Positions 43,792 through 53,005 of a stretch of DNA of 64,000 bases are shown here, piece after piece (position 1 is the stretch's first letter; each line of letters opens with the position of its first letter). This stretch comes from Bog-473 sp963756025 (GTDB taxonomy: Bacteria > Actinomycetota > Acidimicrobiia > Acidimicrobiales > RAAP-2), in assembly GCA_963756025.1 (NCBI GenBank), contig CAVWMF010000006.1:930001-994000 (forward strand), read 5' to 3'. Position numbers and translations under genes: made by a program. The notes beneath the pieces were generated by a model. That model saw nothing but the letters and a program-made list of their open reading frames with translations, searched no databases and was not told the DNA's origin.

Positions 43792-44580
43792 TCAGCCGCC
43801 CAATTGCTTCATGTGCTCGAGCACGGAATCGGCCGTGGGCGACATGATCTCGTCGACCACGGAGCCGTCGGCCAGGAACACCACACGGTCGGCGTAGGCC
43901 GCTCCCCGTGCGTCGTGGGTGACCATGACGATGGATTGCCGCAGGTCGGTCACCGAGCGGCGCAGGAACTCGAGCATTTCGGCCGAGGCATTCGAGTCGA
44001 GATTTCCCGTCGGCTCGTCGGCGAAGATCAGCTCAGGTCGCGCGATGAGTGCCCTCGCGCACGCCACGCGCTGCTGTTGACCTCCCGACATCTCGCTCGG
44101 ACGGTGGGCCAGGCGGTCGCTGATCCCGAGTTGTTCGACCAGGTAGTCGAACCAACCCTGATCGACTTTGGTCTTCGCCAGGTCACAGGGGAGCGTGATG
44201 TTCTCCCGGGCCGTGAGCGTCGGGATCAAGTTGAAGGACTGGAAGACGAATCCGATCTGGTCGCGCCGCATCTGCGTGAGACCAGCGTCGTCGAGGTGGC
44301 CGATTTCCAGCTCACCCACGAAGGTGCGCCCCGAGGTCGGCGTATCGAGCCCGGCCATGCAATGCATGAGCGTGGACTTCCCCGAACCCGAAGGACCCAT
44401 GACCGCGGTAAATCGGCCACTCTCGAATTCGACGCTTATGCCATCGAGGGCATGGACCACGGCATCGCCCTTGCCGTAAATTTTGGAGAGGTCGACGGCC
44501 CGGGCCGCGGGAGGCTTCGGCGAGATCGCTCCCGCCGGCTCATTGACGGCGGCATCCATGGGGGGTCTCTCGGCGCTCAT
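43792..44580 (-). CDS. ABC exporter ATPase (MacB/LolD type)
   Basis: A 262-residue ATPase with Walker A GPSGSGKST, signature MSGGQQQR, Walker B LIFADEPTGNLD and the family's FVFQSFNLIPTLTARENI. The first 30 residues are a Pro/Ala-rich extension. ATG 44580 is used; ATG 44589 or TTG 44616 are possible. It pairs with the large permease gene immediately downstream. It is probably co-transcribed with it; a TetR/MFS pair lies upstream on the same strand. Confidence 0.88.
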   Translation of the reverse strand: MSAERPPMDAAVNEPAGAISPKPPAARAVDLSKIYGKGDAVVHALDGISVEFESGRFTAVMGPSGSGKSTLMHCMAGLDTPTSGRTFVGELEIGHLDDAGLTQMRRDQIGFVFQSFNLIPTLTARENITLPCDLAKTKVDQGWFDYLVEQLGISDRLAHRPSEMSGGQQQRVACARALIARPELIFADEPTGNLDSNASAEMLEFLRRSVTDLRQSIVMVTHDARGAAYADRVVFLADGSVVDEIMSPTADSVLEHMKQLGG

Positions 44581-44680
44581 GGGGACCATCTTCGGCGATA
44601 GACGCGCACGAGACAATCAGGGATCTCCCCGATGCGACCCTCAGAGGGACCCCTACCGGGGTTGCCCAGGGCGCGACCGG

Positions 44681-45367
44681 CTATGTCGGATGGTTCGTGA
44701 GGACCCGGCTCAATTGTTGACGGCTCAGGGAGGGCGTGAGCGGACTCGAACCGCCCGGACGGAGTCCGTCCAACACCAACTCCAGAAAGCGCGCGGAGGC
44801 GGATGGTGCCTCGGTGCCGCAAAGATCGGCCACGGCGCGCACCGACATCAACGCAAGGATGACATCCGCGAACACGATGTCGTCACGGACCGTCCCGGCG
44901 TGTTGACTCCGATGGAGAACCTTGTCGACCGTCGGTGCGATGTGCTTCAGGACGGAGTTGACGCCGGCGCTCTCGCTCCAAGGTGGTCGGGTTGTCGTCA
45001 CCCGCCAGCATGAGGGAACCGCGATGCAGCGACGCAGGAACTCGGAAAGCGCGTCGGCCGGTGCAACCTCGGCCAGTACTTCCTCGCCGATGTTGATGGT
45101 GCGCTCTTTGGCCAGGTCCGTCACCGCGTTGAAGAGGTCCTCTTTGTGGGGGAATCTCCGGTAGAGCGTTCCGATGCCGACATCGGCCTTGGCCGCGATC
45201 TGCTCCATCGACCCGTCGTATCCCGATTCGGCGAAGACGTCGCGGGCCGCCTCCATGATCTTCGCCAGATTGAGCTCGGCGTCGCGGCGCAGCGGTCGCA
45301 CCGGGTGCGGTGCGCCCGGGCCTGTGGCCGTCCTGACCTGCCCCGGCTCGGTGGCTTGTGGCGTCAT
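44681..45367 (-). CDS. TetR-family repressor of the adjacent MFS exporter
   Basis: A 228-residue regulator with a TetR helix-turn-helix at about residues 35-80 (MEQIAAKADVGIGTLYRRF, PHKEDLFNAV) and a C-terminal ligand-binding half. ATG 45367 follows the MFS stop by one base, so the exporter and its likely repressor form an operon. An operator-like dyad sits in the operon's promoter (46895-46911), giving an autoregulated unit. Confidence 0.88.
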   Translation of the reverse strand: MTPQATEPGQVRTATGPGAPHPVRPLRRDAELNLAKIMEAARDVFAESGYDGSMEQIAAKADVGIGTLYRRFPHKEDLFNAVTDLAKERTINIGEEVLAEVAPADALSEFLRRCIAVPSCWRVTTTRPPWSESAGVNSVLKHIAPTVDKVLHRSQHAGTVRDDIVFADVILALMSVRAVADLCGTEAPSASARFLELVLDGLRPGGSSPLTPSLSRQQLSRVLTNHPT

Positions 45368-45368
45368 T

Positions 45369-46868
45369 TCAGCCCTCCGGCGTGTAGCCGATGGCACCGA
45401 CGAACACCTCTGCTTCAGCGGTGAGCGCAGGGTGGGACTCGGATTCGACGATGGACGGGCCGTCACGCCGGGGGATCTTCATGGCCACCAACGCCGCCAC
45501 GATGAGCGAGCCGCCGCAGACGATGAAGGCCAGCACGTAGCCATGCTGCGCCGGAAACCCGTCGGGGAGAATTTTACTGACGACGAGGCTGGTGGCGATA
45601 CCACTTCCGAGAGCCGACCCGATGTTCCGGATGTTGGTGTTCATCCCGGTGGCCACTCCCGTCTGATCCTGCGGAACGGCCTCAACGATCAAATTCGACA
45701 TGGCCGAATACCCGAAGGCCATGCCGATACCCAGCAACCCCGAGGCGACGAGAATGTTCCAGGGCTGGCTGTGCGCGATGGTCAAGAGGCCGTAACAGGC
45801 GGCACAGAACAGCGACCCGGCCACGAGAAGGTTCTTCGATCCGGCCAGGCGCGCCAGCCGGCCGGTGAAGGGAGCGATGACCAGCATGGCGAGAGCGAAG
45901 GGCACGAGCAAGACGCCCGACTTCGTCACCGATGCCCCGAACCCGTAGCCGACGCTCGACGGGGTCTGGGCGAACTGGGGAACCGTCACGAACATGGCGT
46001 ACAGCCCGAACCCGAAGAGCACGGCGGTCAGATTCGTGGTCCAGACAGTGGGGATCCGCATCATGGTCATGTCCACAAGGGGCGTCGGAGAGCGCAGCTC
46101 GGACCACACCCAGAGCACGATCAGGACCGCGGCCGCGCCGAACATGGCAAGAACGGTCGGGTCCTTCCACCCCCACGTCGGACCGTAGGAAACGCCCAAC
46201 AGGCCCACCGTGAGCCAACTCGACATCAGGACCGCTCCCAGCCAATTGATGCCACCGGGCGCCCGCACCGGGGAGGCAGGGACGAACTTGAACGTGGTGA
46301 GCGCCGCGCCGAGCGAGAGCACGAGCGGGATCCAGAACAACCAGTGATACGAGAGGTGCTGGATGATCGGTCCGGCGAGGACGATGCCGGCACCCACCCC
46401 GAGACCCAGAATGGCGGACATGGCGCCGATTGCTCCCGCAACCTTGTCGCGCGGGAACTCATCGCGGATGATGCCGAAGGCCAAGGGAAAGACAGCTCCC
46501 CCGACTCCTTGGATGACACGACCGATCAGCATGATGGGGAGGGTCGTGGCGAGGGCGCTCACTGCAGTGCCGGCGGAGACGGCGAGCAGCACGATGACGA
46601 TCATTCTGTCCTTGCCGATGATGTCCCCGGTCCGCCCGAGAATCGGCGTGGCGATCGCCGCGCTCAGGAGGTAGCTGGTCAGAAGCCAACTCGCTCCGCT
46701 CTGCCCCGTGTGGAGTGTGTGCTCGAGAAGCGGAATGGCCGGGATGATCAGCGATTGCAACAGGCTGAACGACAGGGCCGCCGTGGCCAACACGGCGAAC
46801 GTGGCCCCGTAATGAATGCGTTTCTCGACCAAAGCCAGTCCTGTCCCAGTCCGATTTTGCGGAATCAC
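45369..46868 (-). CDS. DHA2-type MFS drug exporter
   Basis: A 499-residue inner-membrane protein with about 14 hydrophobic helices. It has the DHA2-family features: an SWLLTSYLLSAAIATPILGR segment in the first half, motif A as GRTGDIIGKDRM, motif C-like LGLGVGAGIVLAGP, and RVIQGVGGAVFPLAFG. Such proton-driven carriers export drugs and other hydrophobic compounds. It starts at GTG 46868, 18 bases after a -10-like hexamer, and lacks a strong ribosome binding site. Confidence 0.88.
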   Translation of the reverse strand: MIPQNRTGTGLALVEKRIHYGATFAVLATAALSFSLLQSLIIPAIPLLEHTLHTGQSGASWLLTSYLLSAAIATPILGRTGDIIGKDRMIVIVLLAVSAGTAVSALATTLPIMLIGRVIQGVGGAVFPLAFGIIRDEFPRDKVAGAIGAMSAILGLGVGAGIVLAGPIIQHLSYHWLFWIPLVLSLGAALTTFKFVPASPVRAPGGINWLGAVLMSSWLTVGLLGVSYGPTWGWKDPTVLAMFGAAAVLIVLWVWSELRSPTPLVDMTMMRIPTVWTTNLTAVLFGFGLYAMFVTVPQFAQTPSSVGYGFGASVTKSGVLLVPFALAMLVIAPFTGRLARLAGSKNLLVAGSLFCAACYGLLTIAHSQPWNILVASGLLGIGMAFGYSAMSNLIVEAVPQDQTGVATGMNTNIRNIGSALGSGIATSLVVSKILPDGFPAQHGYVLAFIVCGGSLIVAALVAMKIPRRDGPSIVESESHPALTAEAEVFVGAIGYTPEG

Positions 46869-46886
46869 ACGTTCCGATTGGGCACC

Positions 46887-46916
46887 ACCCTAAGCGGAAC
46901 TTCCCGTTCCGGTCAA
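46887..46916 (-). promoter_or_regulatory. MFS-tetR promoter with palindromic operator
   Basis: On the minus strand TTGACC (46916-46911), an 18-bp spacer and TAGGGT (46892-46887) form a good promoter. The spacer contains a perfect dyad CGGAAC-N5-GTTCCG (46895-46911), and one more CGGAAC half-site lies at 46871-46876. TetR bound here would block RNA polymerase directly. Confidence 0.6.
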
Positions 46917-46994
46917 GACAGGGCCCGGGATGGTGCCGATCGCTACACTTGGAGGGCAGCCTCGAGTGATCGCTTTGACGCAGGAAGAGCGCAT

Positions 46995-47360
46995 ATGCCA
47001 GCTTCGGGATATCTCGTTTTCGATGCCGTGGACCCCGGACGTTTGACGGCGTTCTGGGGGGCCCTTCTCGAAGTCGAAGCGGAATCGACGATCGGCGAAG
47101 GCCAATTCATCGTGTTGACGCCAACCAAAGACGGCCTCACCATGGGGTTTCAACAGGTGCCCGAGGAAAAATCCGGCAAGAACCGCCTGCACCTCGATCT
47201 CGTCGTCGAGGACCTGGACCGGGCGACATCCGAGGTGGAGGCACTCGGTGGATGCTGGCTCCAGCCAGGCACCACCCACGAGCTCGAGGGCTTCCGCTGG
47301 CGATGCATGGCAGACCCCGAGGGGAACGAGTTCGACATCGACGTCGTGCCTCCCGGATGA
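46995..47360 (+). CDS. VOC-family (glyoxalase-like) protein
   Basis: A 121-residue vicinal-oxygen-chelate fold protein: VFDAVDPGRLTAFWGALLEV at the start, LHLDLVVEDLDRATSEVEAL in the middle, and WRCMADPEGNEFDIDV at the end. The metal-ligand positions appear to be His in the LHLD strand and Glu/Asp in EFDID. This actinobacterial group is annotated only as glyoxalase-like; the substrate is unknown. GGAAG precedes ATG 46995. The stop overlaps the next start (ATGA). Confidence 0.75.
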   Translation: MPASGYLVFDAVDPGRLTAFWGALLEVEAESTIGEGQFIVLTPTKDGLTMGFQQVPEEKSGKNRLHLDLVVEDLDRATSEVEALGGCWLQPGTTHELEGFRWRCMADPEGNEFDIDVVPPG

Positions 47361-48103
47361 CGTTCCTCCGCCGCTACCGCGGCCCGCTCATTTTCTCCGC
47401 TGCTGCGCTGGTCCCGCTGGCGGTCGGCGGCCTCCTCGTCCCGTTCCGCTCGACGTTCGCCGCCACCGCTTCTGCCCTCATCTTCGTGGCGGTCATTGTC
47501 GGGGTGGCGGTTGTCGGAAATCGAACGGCCGGCATCCTCGCCACCGTCTCTTCGACCCTTTGGTTCGACTTCTTCCTCACCCGTCCGTATGAACGATTGG
47601 CCATCGCCAACCGGGCGGACGTGGAAACAGCGATGAGCCTCTTCATCGTCGGTGTCGTCGTGACCGAGCTTGCTGCTCGGAATCGCCATCACCACGCGGT
47701 GGCGACCGAGGAGGCGGATCTCATCGGCCTGATCTACCGGTTCTCAGAACTCGTCGTTGCCGGTGCGCCGGACGCCGAAGTGATCGGGCGGGCGCAAGAA
47801 GAGCTCATCGCGCTTCTGGAGCTGAGGGACTGCCGCTTCGAATACGGAGGCGGCGAACGACTTCGCCCGAGCATCGAGCATGATGCCCGCGTGTTCCTCG
47901 GCGGGAATCTCTGGGCCGTTGAAGATATGGGACTACCCGGTCCCGAAATTGAGCTTCTCGTGCACCGACGCGGCAGCGTGGTCGGTCGGTTCGTCCTTAC
48001 GCCGAGCCCGGGACGTCCGGTCCCTTATCAGCGCCGGGTCGTCGCGGTCGCCCTCACCGATCAGGTCGGTACGGCGCTCTCCCCCCGGCTTCGTTCTGCG
48101 TAA
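47357..48103 (+). CDS. DUF4118 membrane protein with GAF-like tail
   Basis: A 248-residue protein whose first 105 residues contain four hydrophobic helices like the KdpD-type DUF4118 sensor region (TLWFDFFLTRPYERLAI is characteristic). After an EEADLIGLIYRFSELV linker comes a domain of about 120 residues resembling a degenerate GAF domain. No histidine-kinase domain follows, so it cannot signal alone by phosphorylation. It is translationally coupled to the VOC gene and convergent with the glycosyltransferase gene. Confidence 0.7.
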   Translation: MTFLRRYRGPLIFSAAALVPLAVGGLLVPFRSTFAATASALIFVAVIVGVAVVGNRTAGILATVSSTLWFDFFLTRPYERLAIANRADVETAMSLFIVGVVVTELAARNRHHHAVATEEADLIGLIYRFSELVVAGAPDAEVIGRAQEELIALLELRDCRFEYGGGERLRPSIEHDARVFLGGNLWAVEDMGLPGPEIELLVHRRGSVVGRFVLTPSPGRPVPYQRRVVAVALTDQVGTALSPRLRSA

Positions 48104-48109
48104 CGCAGT

Positions 48110-49750
48110 TCAGGCGGGTGCAGTGAGGAAGATCGTCCCATCGGCGAAGCGCCTCGTCACGACCAGTCCGGCCCATCGCTGCAACTGGCCCACGGTGACG
48201 AGCGTCGGCTGAAGATCGGGCACGAGCGCGACGACGCCGTGGCGGCGCTTCACCAGGCTGCCGATGTACCTGATGTCATGCTTGAACGCGGCATTGGGTT
48301 TCGTCGTGATCGCATACGTACGAACCGGCGTGAGGACCGATCCCCGGTGGGCGAAGACGAAGACGCCTGATGGCTCATTCGTCACGACGATGTCACGGCG
48401 AGGAAGCTCGGCCAGCGCCGCCATGGCCGGCGTCGGATCAGGCGCAGGGAACGGATGGCTGAGTTGCCGAACCGCCAGCGAGACGTTGGGGACGACGAGG
48501 AGGAGTGAGACCCCCACGGTCACCACAAGGAGACCCGATCGGGGCCTGACGTTCCACCGGGAGCGGAGGCCCCAATAGGTGACTGACAGCAGGATCAGGT
48601 ACGACGCGAACTGGAGCGGTCCGAGGACCCGCTGGTCCAACGACAGCGATGCATCGAGCCAGGTGCTTGCGACAAGGATCACCGCCGCGTACGAGAGGAG
48701 GAGGATGGCGAGGAGCCGCAGGAAACTCTGCGTCTGTGGCGGAGGGCCAGAAGCGGGCCGGAAGATCCCGAAGCAACTTCTGGACAGGGGGGCCAGAGCC
48801 GCGATGACGAGCAGCAGGACCGCACCGGTGTCCGTCAACCAGGAGGGCCATCCCGTGGGAAAGAACCACGAGGCGGCCGTGGCGAGAAAGTCGGCCGCCA
48901 GATGCGGGTGAAGGTGAAACGTGATCTGCCGGGGCGAGGCGCCACCGGAAAGCCAACGCTCGACCAGAGGCCATCCCACGACCGCGAGCACACCGACCCC
49001 GACGACGGCCATCGCACTCCCTAGGCGACGCCGGAGCGGAAAAGCCGTCGTGGTGAGAATGGCAATGCCCGCGGCGAGCGCCACGCTCGCCCCGACGTAG
49101 CGGGTGAGCGTGGCGCCGGCGACGAGGAGCATGGTGCTCACCAGCCACCGGGAGGTTCCCCTGTCCAAGAGGACGGCACAGGCGAGGAGGGCGCCCAACG
49201 AGAAGGCGTAGAAGACGGGCTCGCTGAGGACCTCGCTACTCAACTCCACCAGGTTTCCGGCGACGAACCCCTTCCCTGAGGGACCGATCACCGTCACGAC
49301 CACGAACACGAGCACCAGCGGGAGGCACCCCTGAAAGGCCCGGTAGGCCAGGGCGCAGAGGAGCAGGACGATGACAGCGAGTGAGATCGCCCCGATCACG
49401 CGTGCCGCAGGGAGCTCGCCGAGACCTGCGGCATGGAGCGCCGCCAGGAGAAGCGGGTAGAGCGGCTCGAAGTGGACGAAGGGCACGCGGCCGTTGAAGG
49501 CAACCACGTCTCGGGGGTGATAAACGCTCAGGCTGTCGTTGAATGAGGTCGTCAGGCCTTTGCCCGATGCCAGATTCTCCGCGGCGCTCAGATAGCTCGC
49601 GCTATCGGTCGTGAGGAGCGGTGACCTCCTCGTGAGTTCGAGATTCGCCGCGGTAGCCAACCCGGCCAGCCCGATCGCCAGCAGCAGCGTCGGGGTGTGG
49701 ATGTGCCCTCGAAGAGAGGTCATCAGTCCCCGCGGCGATCCCCTCCTCAT
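48110..49750 (-). CDS. GT-C-type membrane glycosyltransferase-like protein
   Basis: A 546-residue membrane protein with around ten or more hydrophobic helices and a large first loop containing LLTTDSASYLSAAENLASGK, which resembles the acidic loop of dolichyl/polyprenyl-phosphate-sugar glycosyltransferases (GT39/GT83-like). The C-terminal 150 residues form an outer domain. Such enzymes transfer sugars to proteins or envelope lipids outside the membrane. The assignment rests on topology and weak similarity. ATG 49750 or 49723 may be the start. Confidence 0.55.
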   Translation of the reverse strand: MRRGSPRGLMTSLRGHIHTPTLLLAIGLAGLATAANLELTRRSPLLTTDSASYLSAAENLASGKGLTTSFNDSLSVYHPRDVVAFNGRVPFVHFEPLYPLLLAALHAAGLGELPAARVIGAISLAVIVLLLCALAYRAFQGCLPLVLVFVVVTVIGPSGKGFVAGNLVELSSEVLSEPVFYAFSLGALLACAVLLDRGTSRWLVSTMLLVAGATLTRYVGASVALAAGIAILTTTAFPLRRRLGSAMAVVGVGVLAVVGWPLVERWLSGGASPRQITFHLHPHLAADFLATAASWFFPTGWPSWLTDTGAVLLLVIAALAPLSRSCFGIFRPASGPPPQTQSFLRLLAILLLSYAAVILVASTWLDASLSLDQRVLGPLQFASYLILLSVTYWGLRSRWNVRPRSGLLVVTVGVSLLLVVPNVSLAVRQLSHPFPAPDPTPAMAALAELPRRDIVVTNEPSGVFVFAHRGSVLTPVRTYAITTKPNAAFKHDIRYIGSLVKRRHGVVALVPDLQPTLVTVGQLQRWAGLVVTRRFADGTIFLTAPA

Positions 49751-49843
49751 ATTCCCAGCATGGCAAGGTGAACGTAGAGCCGGCGTAGAGACGAATCGAA
49801 CGAACGCACGTCGCCACTCTGCACCAGGGGGTGCACGGACGCG

Positions 49844-49882
49844 GCTCCACCCGGCCCGCAGGACTACCGGGCCGGGTGGAGC
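49844..49882 (-). terminator. 15-bp perfect hairpin downstream of the 49912 gene
   Basis: GCTCCACCCGGCCCG (49844-49858) pairs perfectly with 49868-49882 around a nine-base loop. It lies 30 bp past the stop of the minus-strand gene ending at 49912 and about 95 bp upstream of the next minus-strand start. No U-run follows. Confidence 0.65.
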
Positions 49883-49911
49883 GCGTGACGCACTGGTGTG
49901 GTTGAGATGAC

Positions 49912-50517
49912 CTACGTCGTGGCGAGCACGCGTTCCGCCTCGGCGTGGACCGCGATCTCTTCTTCCGCCGGGGTCCGCCGTGCGTGCCAGAACCCGAAGG
50001 CGACCAACACTGCCATGACCGCAGCCAGAGCGAAGGCCGCGACGGCGGCCCACAAGGCGATCAAGCCGAACTCGGAGAAGGCGTACGCCTCAAGGAGCAG
50101 ACCCCGCAAGGTCGTACCCTGGAACGACGTCTGCACCTCGGCGGCCAGCGCCTTGTTCGTCGGGTTGGCCCTCGACGCTGCACTGACGGTGGCATAGACG
50201 CCGCCATAGGGCATTTCACTCAGGTGAACGGCAATGAAGTGATCGGCATAGGCCTCGGCCTGGGCACCGGTCGTCAATGGTTGCCCGGCGTACTTGAGGA
50301 GGTAGGGCTTCATGCCGGGCGTGATCTCGGTGCCAGGCTTGGCCGCGGCGAAGGCCGCGGCGGACGGGAACACGATGTCCTGTTGGGCCAGCTGATTGTG
50401 CACACTGGAGTTCGTGAAGCTGTAACCCCACATCAGCAAACCCCCTGCGACAAGCAGGACCACCACCATCACTGCGCCCAAGGCGCTCGCCAAATAGTCG
50501 AAAACTTTACGCTGCAT
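49912..50517 (-). CDS. two-helix membrane protein of unknown function
   Basis: A 201-residue protein with one helix at about residues 8-30 and another at about 152-178, and a loop of about 120 residues between them, probably outside the membrane. The C-terminus is acidic and cytoplasmic (TPAEEEIAVHAEAERV). An AGGAG ribosome binding site precedes ATG 50517. I do not recognise a named family, although the arrangement recurs in actinobacterial hypothetical proteins. Confidence 0.65.
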   Translation of the reverse strand: MQRKVFDYLASALGAVMVVVLLVAGGLLMWGYSFTNSSVHNQLAQQDIVFPSAAAFAAAKPGTEITPGMKPYLLKYAGQPLTTGAQAEAYADHFIAVHLSEMPYGGVYATVSAASRANPTNKALAAEVQTSFQGTTLRGLLLEAYAFSEFGLIALWAAVAAFALAAVMAVLVAFGFWHARRTPAEEEIAVHAEAERVLATT

Positions 50518-50705
50518 GTCTGCTCCTTGTGTCGTGAGAATCTCTGTGCCCCCACCTTGCGGCACATGCGGGACCATCCAATAGGGACCATGGTCACCAG
50601 TGGCAGGGACCTTCAGCCCAACCGGGATGGGACTGCAGCGGTCGCAACCGGCGTGATGGCCACGGTCGGCACGGTCGGCCCCGGACCTCGAAGACCAGGG
50701 AGTAC

Positions 50706-52292
50706 CTACAGAATCTGGTGCCCGGGCCCCGCTTCGTTACTGCCACCGCGGATAAAGGGCCCCATCGCGGCGCCGACAAGGGCCACCACGCCGGCGACCA
50801 GCATGGTCAGGTGAAGCCCTTCCATGAAGGCGGCATGGCTCCCACGGGTGATCGCCCCGGTCAGCCGGGCGGAATCGCCGCGTGCGATCGGCGCGAGACC
50901 CTGGGACACGACGGCAGTGGCATGCGTCAGCCGGTGGGCCACGCCGGGCGGGACCCCCGAGGCGAGCAGATTGCCGAGGAGGACAGTTGCCACCTTGGCC
51001 CCGAGGATCGAGCCGCACACCGCAGTCCCGAGCACACCGCCCAGCTGGATGGCTGTCCCCTGAATCCCGCCGGCCACTCCGGCGTCATCGACGGGCGTGT
51101 TCCCGACAATGGCATCGGTGGCCGCCGTCACGACCAGTCCGATGCCCAGTCCGATCAGGATGAACGGCGGCCAAAGATGCACGTACGGTGAATCGACCTG
51201 CAAGGTCGTCAGGGACAGCAGCGCCACCGCGGTCGCCAGGAGGCCGATGGTGATCGGCAACCATGGCCCGAACCTGGTGGTCAAGCGAGCTCCGAGGTTG
51301 CTCGACAGCGCGAAGGTGATCGTGAGCGGCAACACCCGGACACCGGCCGCAACCGGGCTGTAGCCGTGGACGCTTTGGAGGTAGAGACCGACGAAGAAGA
51401 GCACGCCGAAGAGGGCGAAGAAGTTGAGCAGGACAACGATGATGCTCAACGAAACCGAGCGGTCCTTGAAGATACCCAAGGGAATGAGCGCGTTCGGGGT
51501 CCTCTTCTCGATGGCGACGAAAAGGACGATGAGAACGATGCCGACGGCAATCAGACCGATCGTGCGCGTACTCCCCCACCCCCAGCTCTGGGCCTTGACC
51601 AGCGCGTAGACGATGGATAGCAGACCGAGAGCCAGGGTCACGACACCGGGGATATCGAACGGGTGGCGTTCTGATTCACGCGACTCGAGCAACACGAACA
51701 TGCCGAGACCGACCGTCGCCACACCGACCGGCACGTTGATGAAGAAGACGCTCTGCCACGAGATGTGCTCGACGAAGAATCCACCGACGATCGGCCCGGC
51801 CGCCGTGGCTGTCGCGGACGCACTCACCCAGATCCCCACCGCTCGGTTGAGTTCCTCGGGAGGATACGCGGCCCGGAGGAGGGCCAGTGTGTTGGGGAGC
51901 AGCAGAGCGCCGAAGGCACCTTGCACCCCCCGCAGGACGATGACGCCGTCGATGGTCCCGACGAGTCCGATGGCGAGAGACGCAAGGGAAAAGCCGACCA
52001 CTCCAATGAGGAACACGCGCCGGCGCCCGAAGTGATCCCCGAGTTTGCCTCCGAGGATCAGCGTCACGGCAATCACCAGGAGGTAGGCGTTGGTGACCCA
52101 TTGGAGGTCGGCCAAGGAGGCATGCAGGTCGCGCCCGATAAAGGGGTTGGCCACGGCCACCACCGATCCGTCGATACCGACCATGATCACGCCCATGGCC
52201 ACGATCACCAGCGTCATCCAAGGTCGGTCGCGCAACCGTGAGGGTGCGGATCTCTCCGGGATGATCTCGATCAACTGGTCGTTCCCACTCAT
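50706..52292 (-). CDS. DHA2-type MFS exporter
   Basis: A 528-residue carrier with about 14 helices, of the EmrB/QacA type: IMVGIDGSVVAVANPFIGRD and LQWVTNAYLLVIAVTLILGG in the first helices, motif A as GKLGDHFGRRRVF, LRGVQGAFGALLLPNTLALL, and motif C as TATAAGPIVGGFFVEHISW. It is divergent from a TetR gene that presumably represses it. ATG 52292 is used; GTG codons up to 52313 are possible. Confidence 0.9.
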   Translation of the reverse strand: MSGNDQLIEIIPERSAPSRLRDRPWMTLVIVAMGVIMVGIDGSVVAVANPFIGRDLHASLADLQWVTNAYLLVIAVTLILGGKLGDHFGRRRVFLIGVVGFSLASLAIGLVGTIDGVIVLRGVQGAFGALLLPNTLALLRAAYPPEELNRAVGIWVSASATATAAGPIVGGFFVEHISWQSVFFINVPVGVATVGLGMFVLLESRESERHPFDIPGVVTLALGLLSIVYALVKAQSWGWGSTRTIGLIAVGIVLIVLFVAIEKRTPNALIPLGIFKDRSVSLSIIVVLLNFFALFGVLFFVGLYLQSVHGYSPVAAGVRVLPLTITFALSSNLGARLTTRFGPWLPITIGLLATAVALLSLTTLQVDSPYVHLWPPFILIGLGIGLVVTAATDAIVGNTPVDDAGVAGGIQGTAIQLGGVLGTAVCGSILGAKVATVLLGNLLASGVPPGVAHRLTHATAVVSQGLAPIARGDSARLTGAITRGSHAAFMEGLHLTMLVAGVVALVGAAMGPFIRGGSNEAGPGHQIL

Positions 52293-52307
52293 GACGGTGA
52301 CGGTCAC

Positions 52308-52340
52308 TGCCACTATGGCAGAACCTGCCAGAATCGGGCA
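52308..52340. promoter_or_regulatory. operator-like dyads between MFS and tetR
   Basis: TGCCA-CTA-TGGCA (52308-52320) is a perfect dyad, and TGCC-N7-GGCA (52326-52340) is a second with the same half-sites. The first covers a -10-like CATAGT for the MFS gene, and TTGCCC with an 18-bp spacer fits as its -35 over the second. Binding by the divergent TetR would shut off the exporter. Confidence 0.5.
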
Positions 52341-52389
52341 AACCCGCTATTCTCACCCACGCCACAGGCACGAAAGGGGGAACGGGACG

Positions 52390-52992
52390 ATGGCTCGAGG
52401 GCTCACCGAGCGCAACAAGACCCGCACGCGACGCGAGCTGGCCGAGGCGGCATCCCGCCTGTTCGTCGAACGCGGCTACTCCTCGACGACGGTGCAGGAC
52501 ATCGTCGATGCGGTGGAGGTCTCGCCGAGGACCTTCTTCCGTTACTTTCCTTGCAAAGAGGACGTCGTCACCGCCATCGCCAGCCTGAGCATGGACGATT
52601 CCATCGATCATCTGGCGGAGCACGAACCGGAGGAGCCGATCGGCCGGGTACTGCGAGCCATGATGACCGCCTCGCTCTCGCGGGTCTACGAAGACCCCGT
52701 TGCCGCCCGGGCCTTCCAGGTCATGCTGCGCGACACGCCCACATTGCGCGGTCGCTGGCTCGAAGAACAGCGCCGGAACCGCGATCGACTGGCTGAAGCC
52801 ATCGGTCCGTGGTTCGCTCGAGACACCCGACCTCTCCTGCGCCAACTCGTCGCAGGCACCGCCCTCCTCGCCGTGGAGGAGGTCATGGCCGGCTGGGCCG
52901 AGGACGCAGGCAACGGCAATGTCTTGGCTCTGCTCGACGAGGCGTTCGACCTCCTTGACGGGTCTCTCTTCCTGACCGTTGGTGCAACGTGA
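52390..52992 (+). CDS. TetR-family repressor divergent from MFS
   Basis: A 200-residue regulator. The helix-turn-helix lies at about residues 20-60 (STTVQDIVDAVEVSPRTFF, then RYFPCKEDVV), matching the TetR subgroup in which RTFFRYF replaces the more common TLYRHF. The C-terminal half is an actinobacterial ligand-binding region (about residues 85-175). ATG 52390 follows a purine-rich AAAGGGGGAACGGGA stretch. Confidence 0.88.
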   Translation: MARGLTERNKTRTRRELAEAASRLFVERGYSSTTVQDIVDAVEVSPRTFFRYFPCKEDVVTAIASLSMDDSIDHLAEHEPEEPIGRVLRAMMTASLSRVYEDPVAARAFQVMLRDTPTLRGRWLEEQRRNRDRLAEAIGPWFARDTRPLLRQLVAGTALLAVEEVMAGWAEDAGNGNVLALLDEAFDLLDGSLFLTVGAT

Positions 52993-53005
52993 GCAGGACA
53001 CCGGC

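Noticed and set aside
45174..47360. Continuous plus-strand frame joining the VOC gene to a 600-codon N-terminal extension
   Set aside because: The extension is antisense to the MFS exporter; ATG 46995 with GGAAG upstream gives the normal 121-residue VOC protein.
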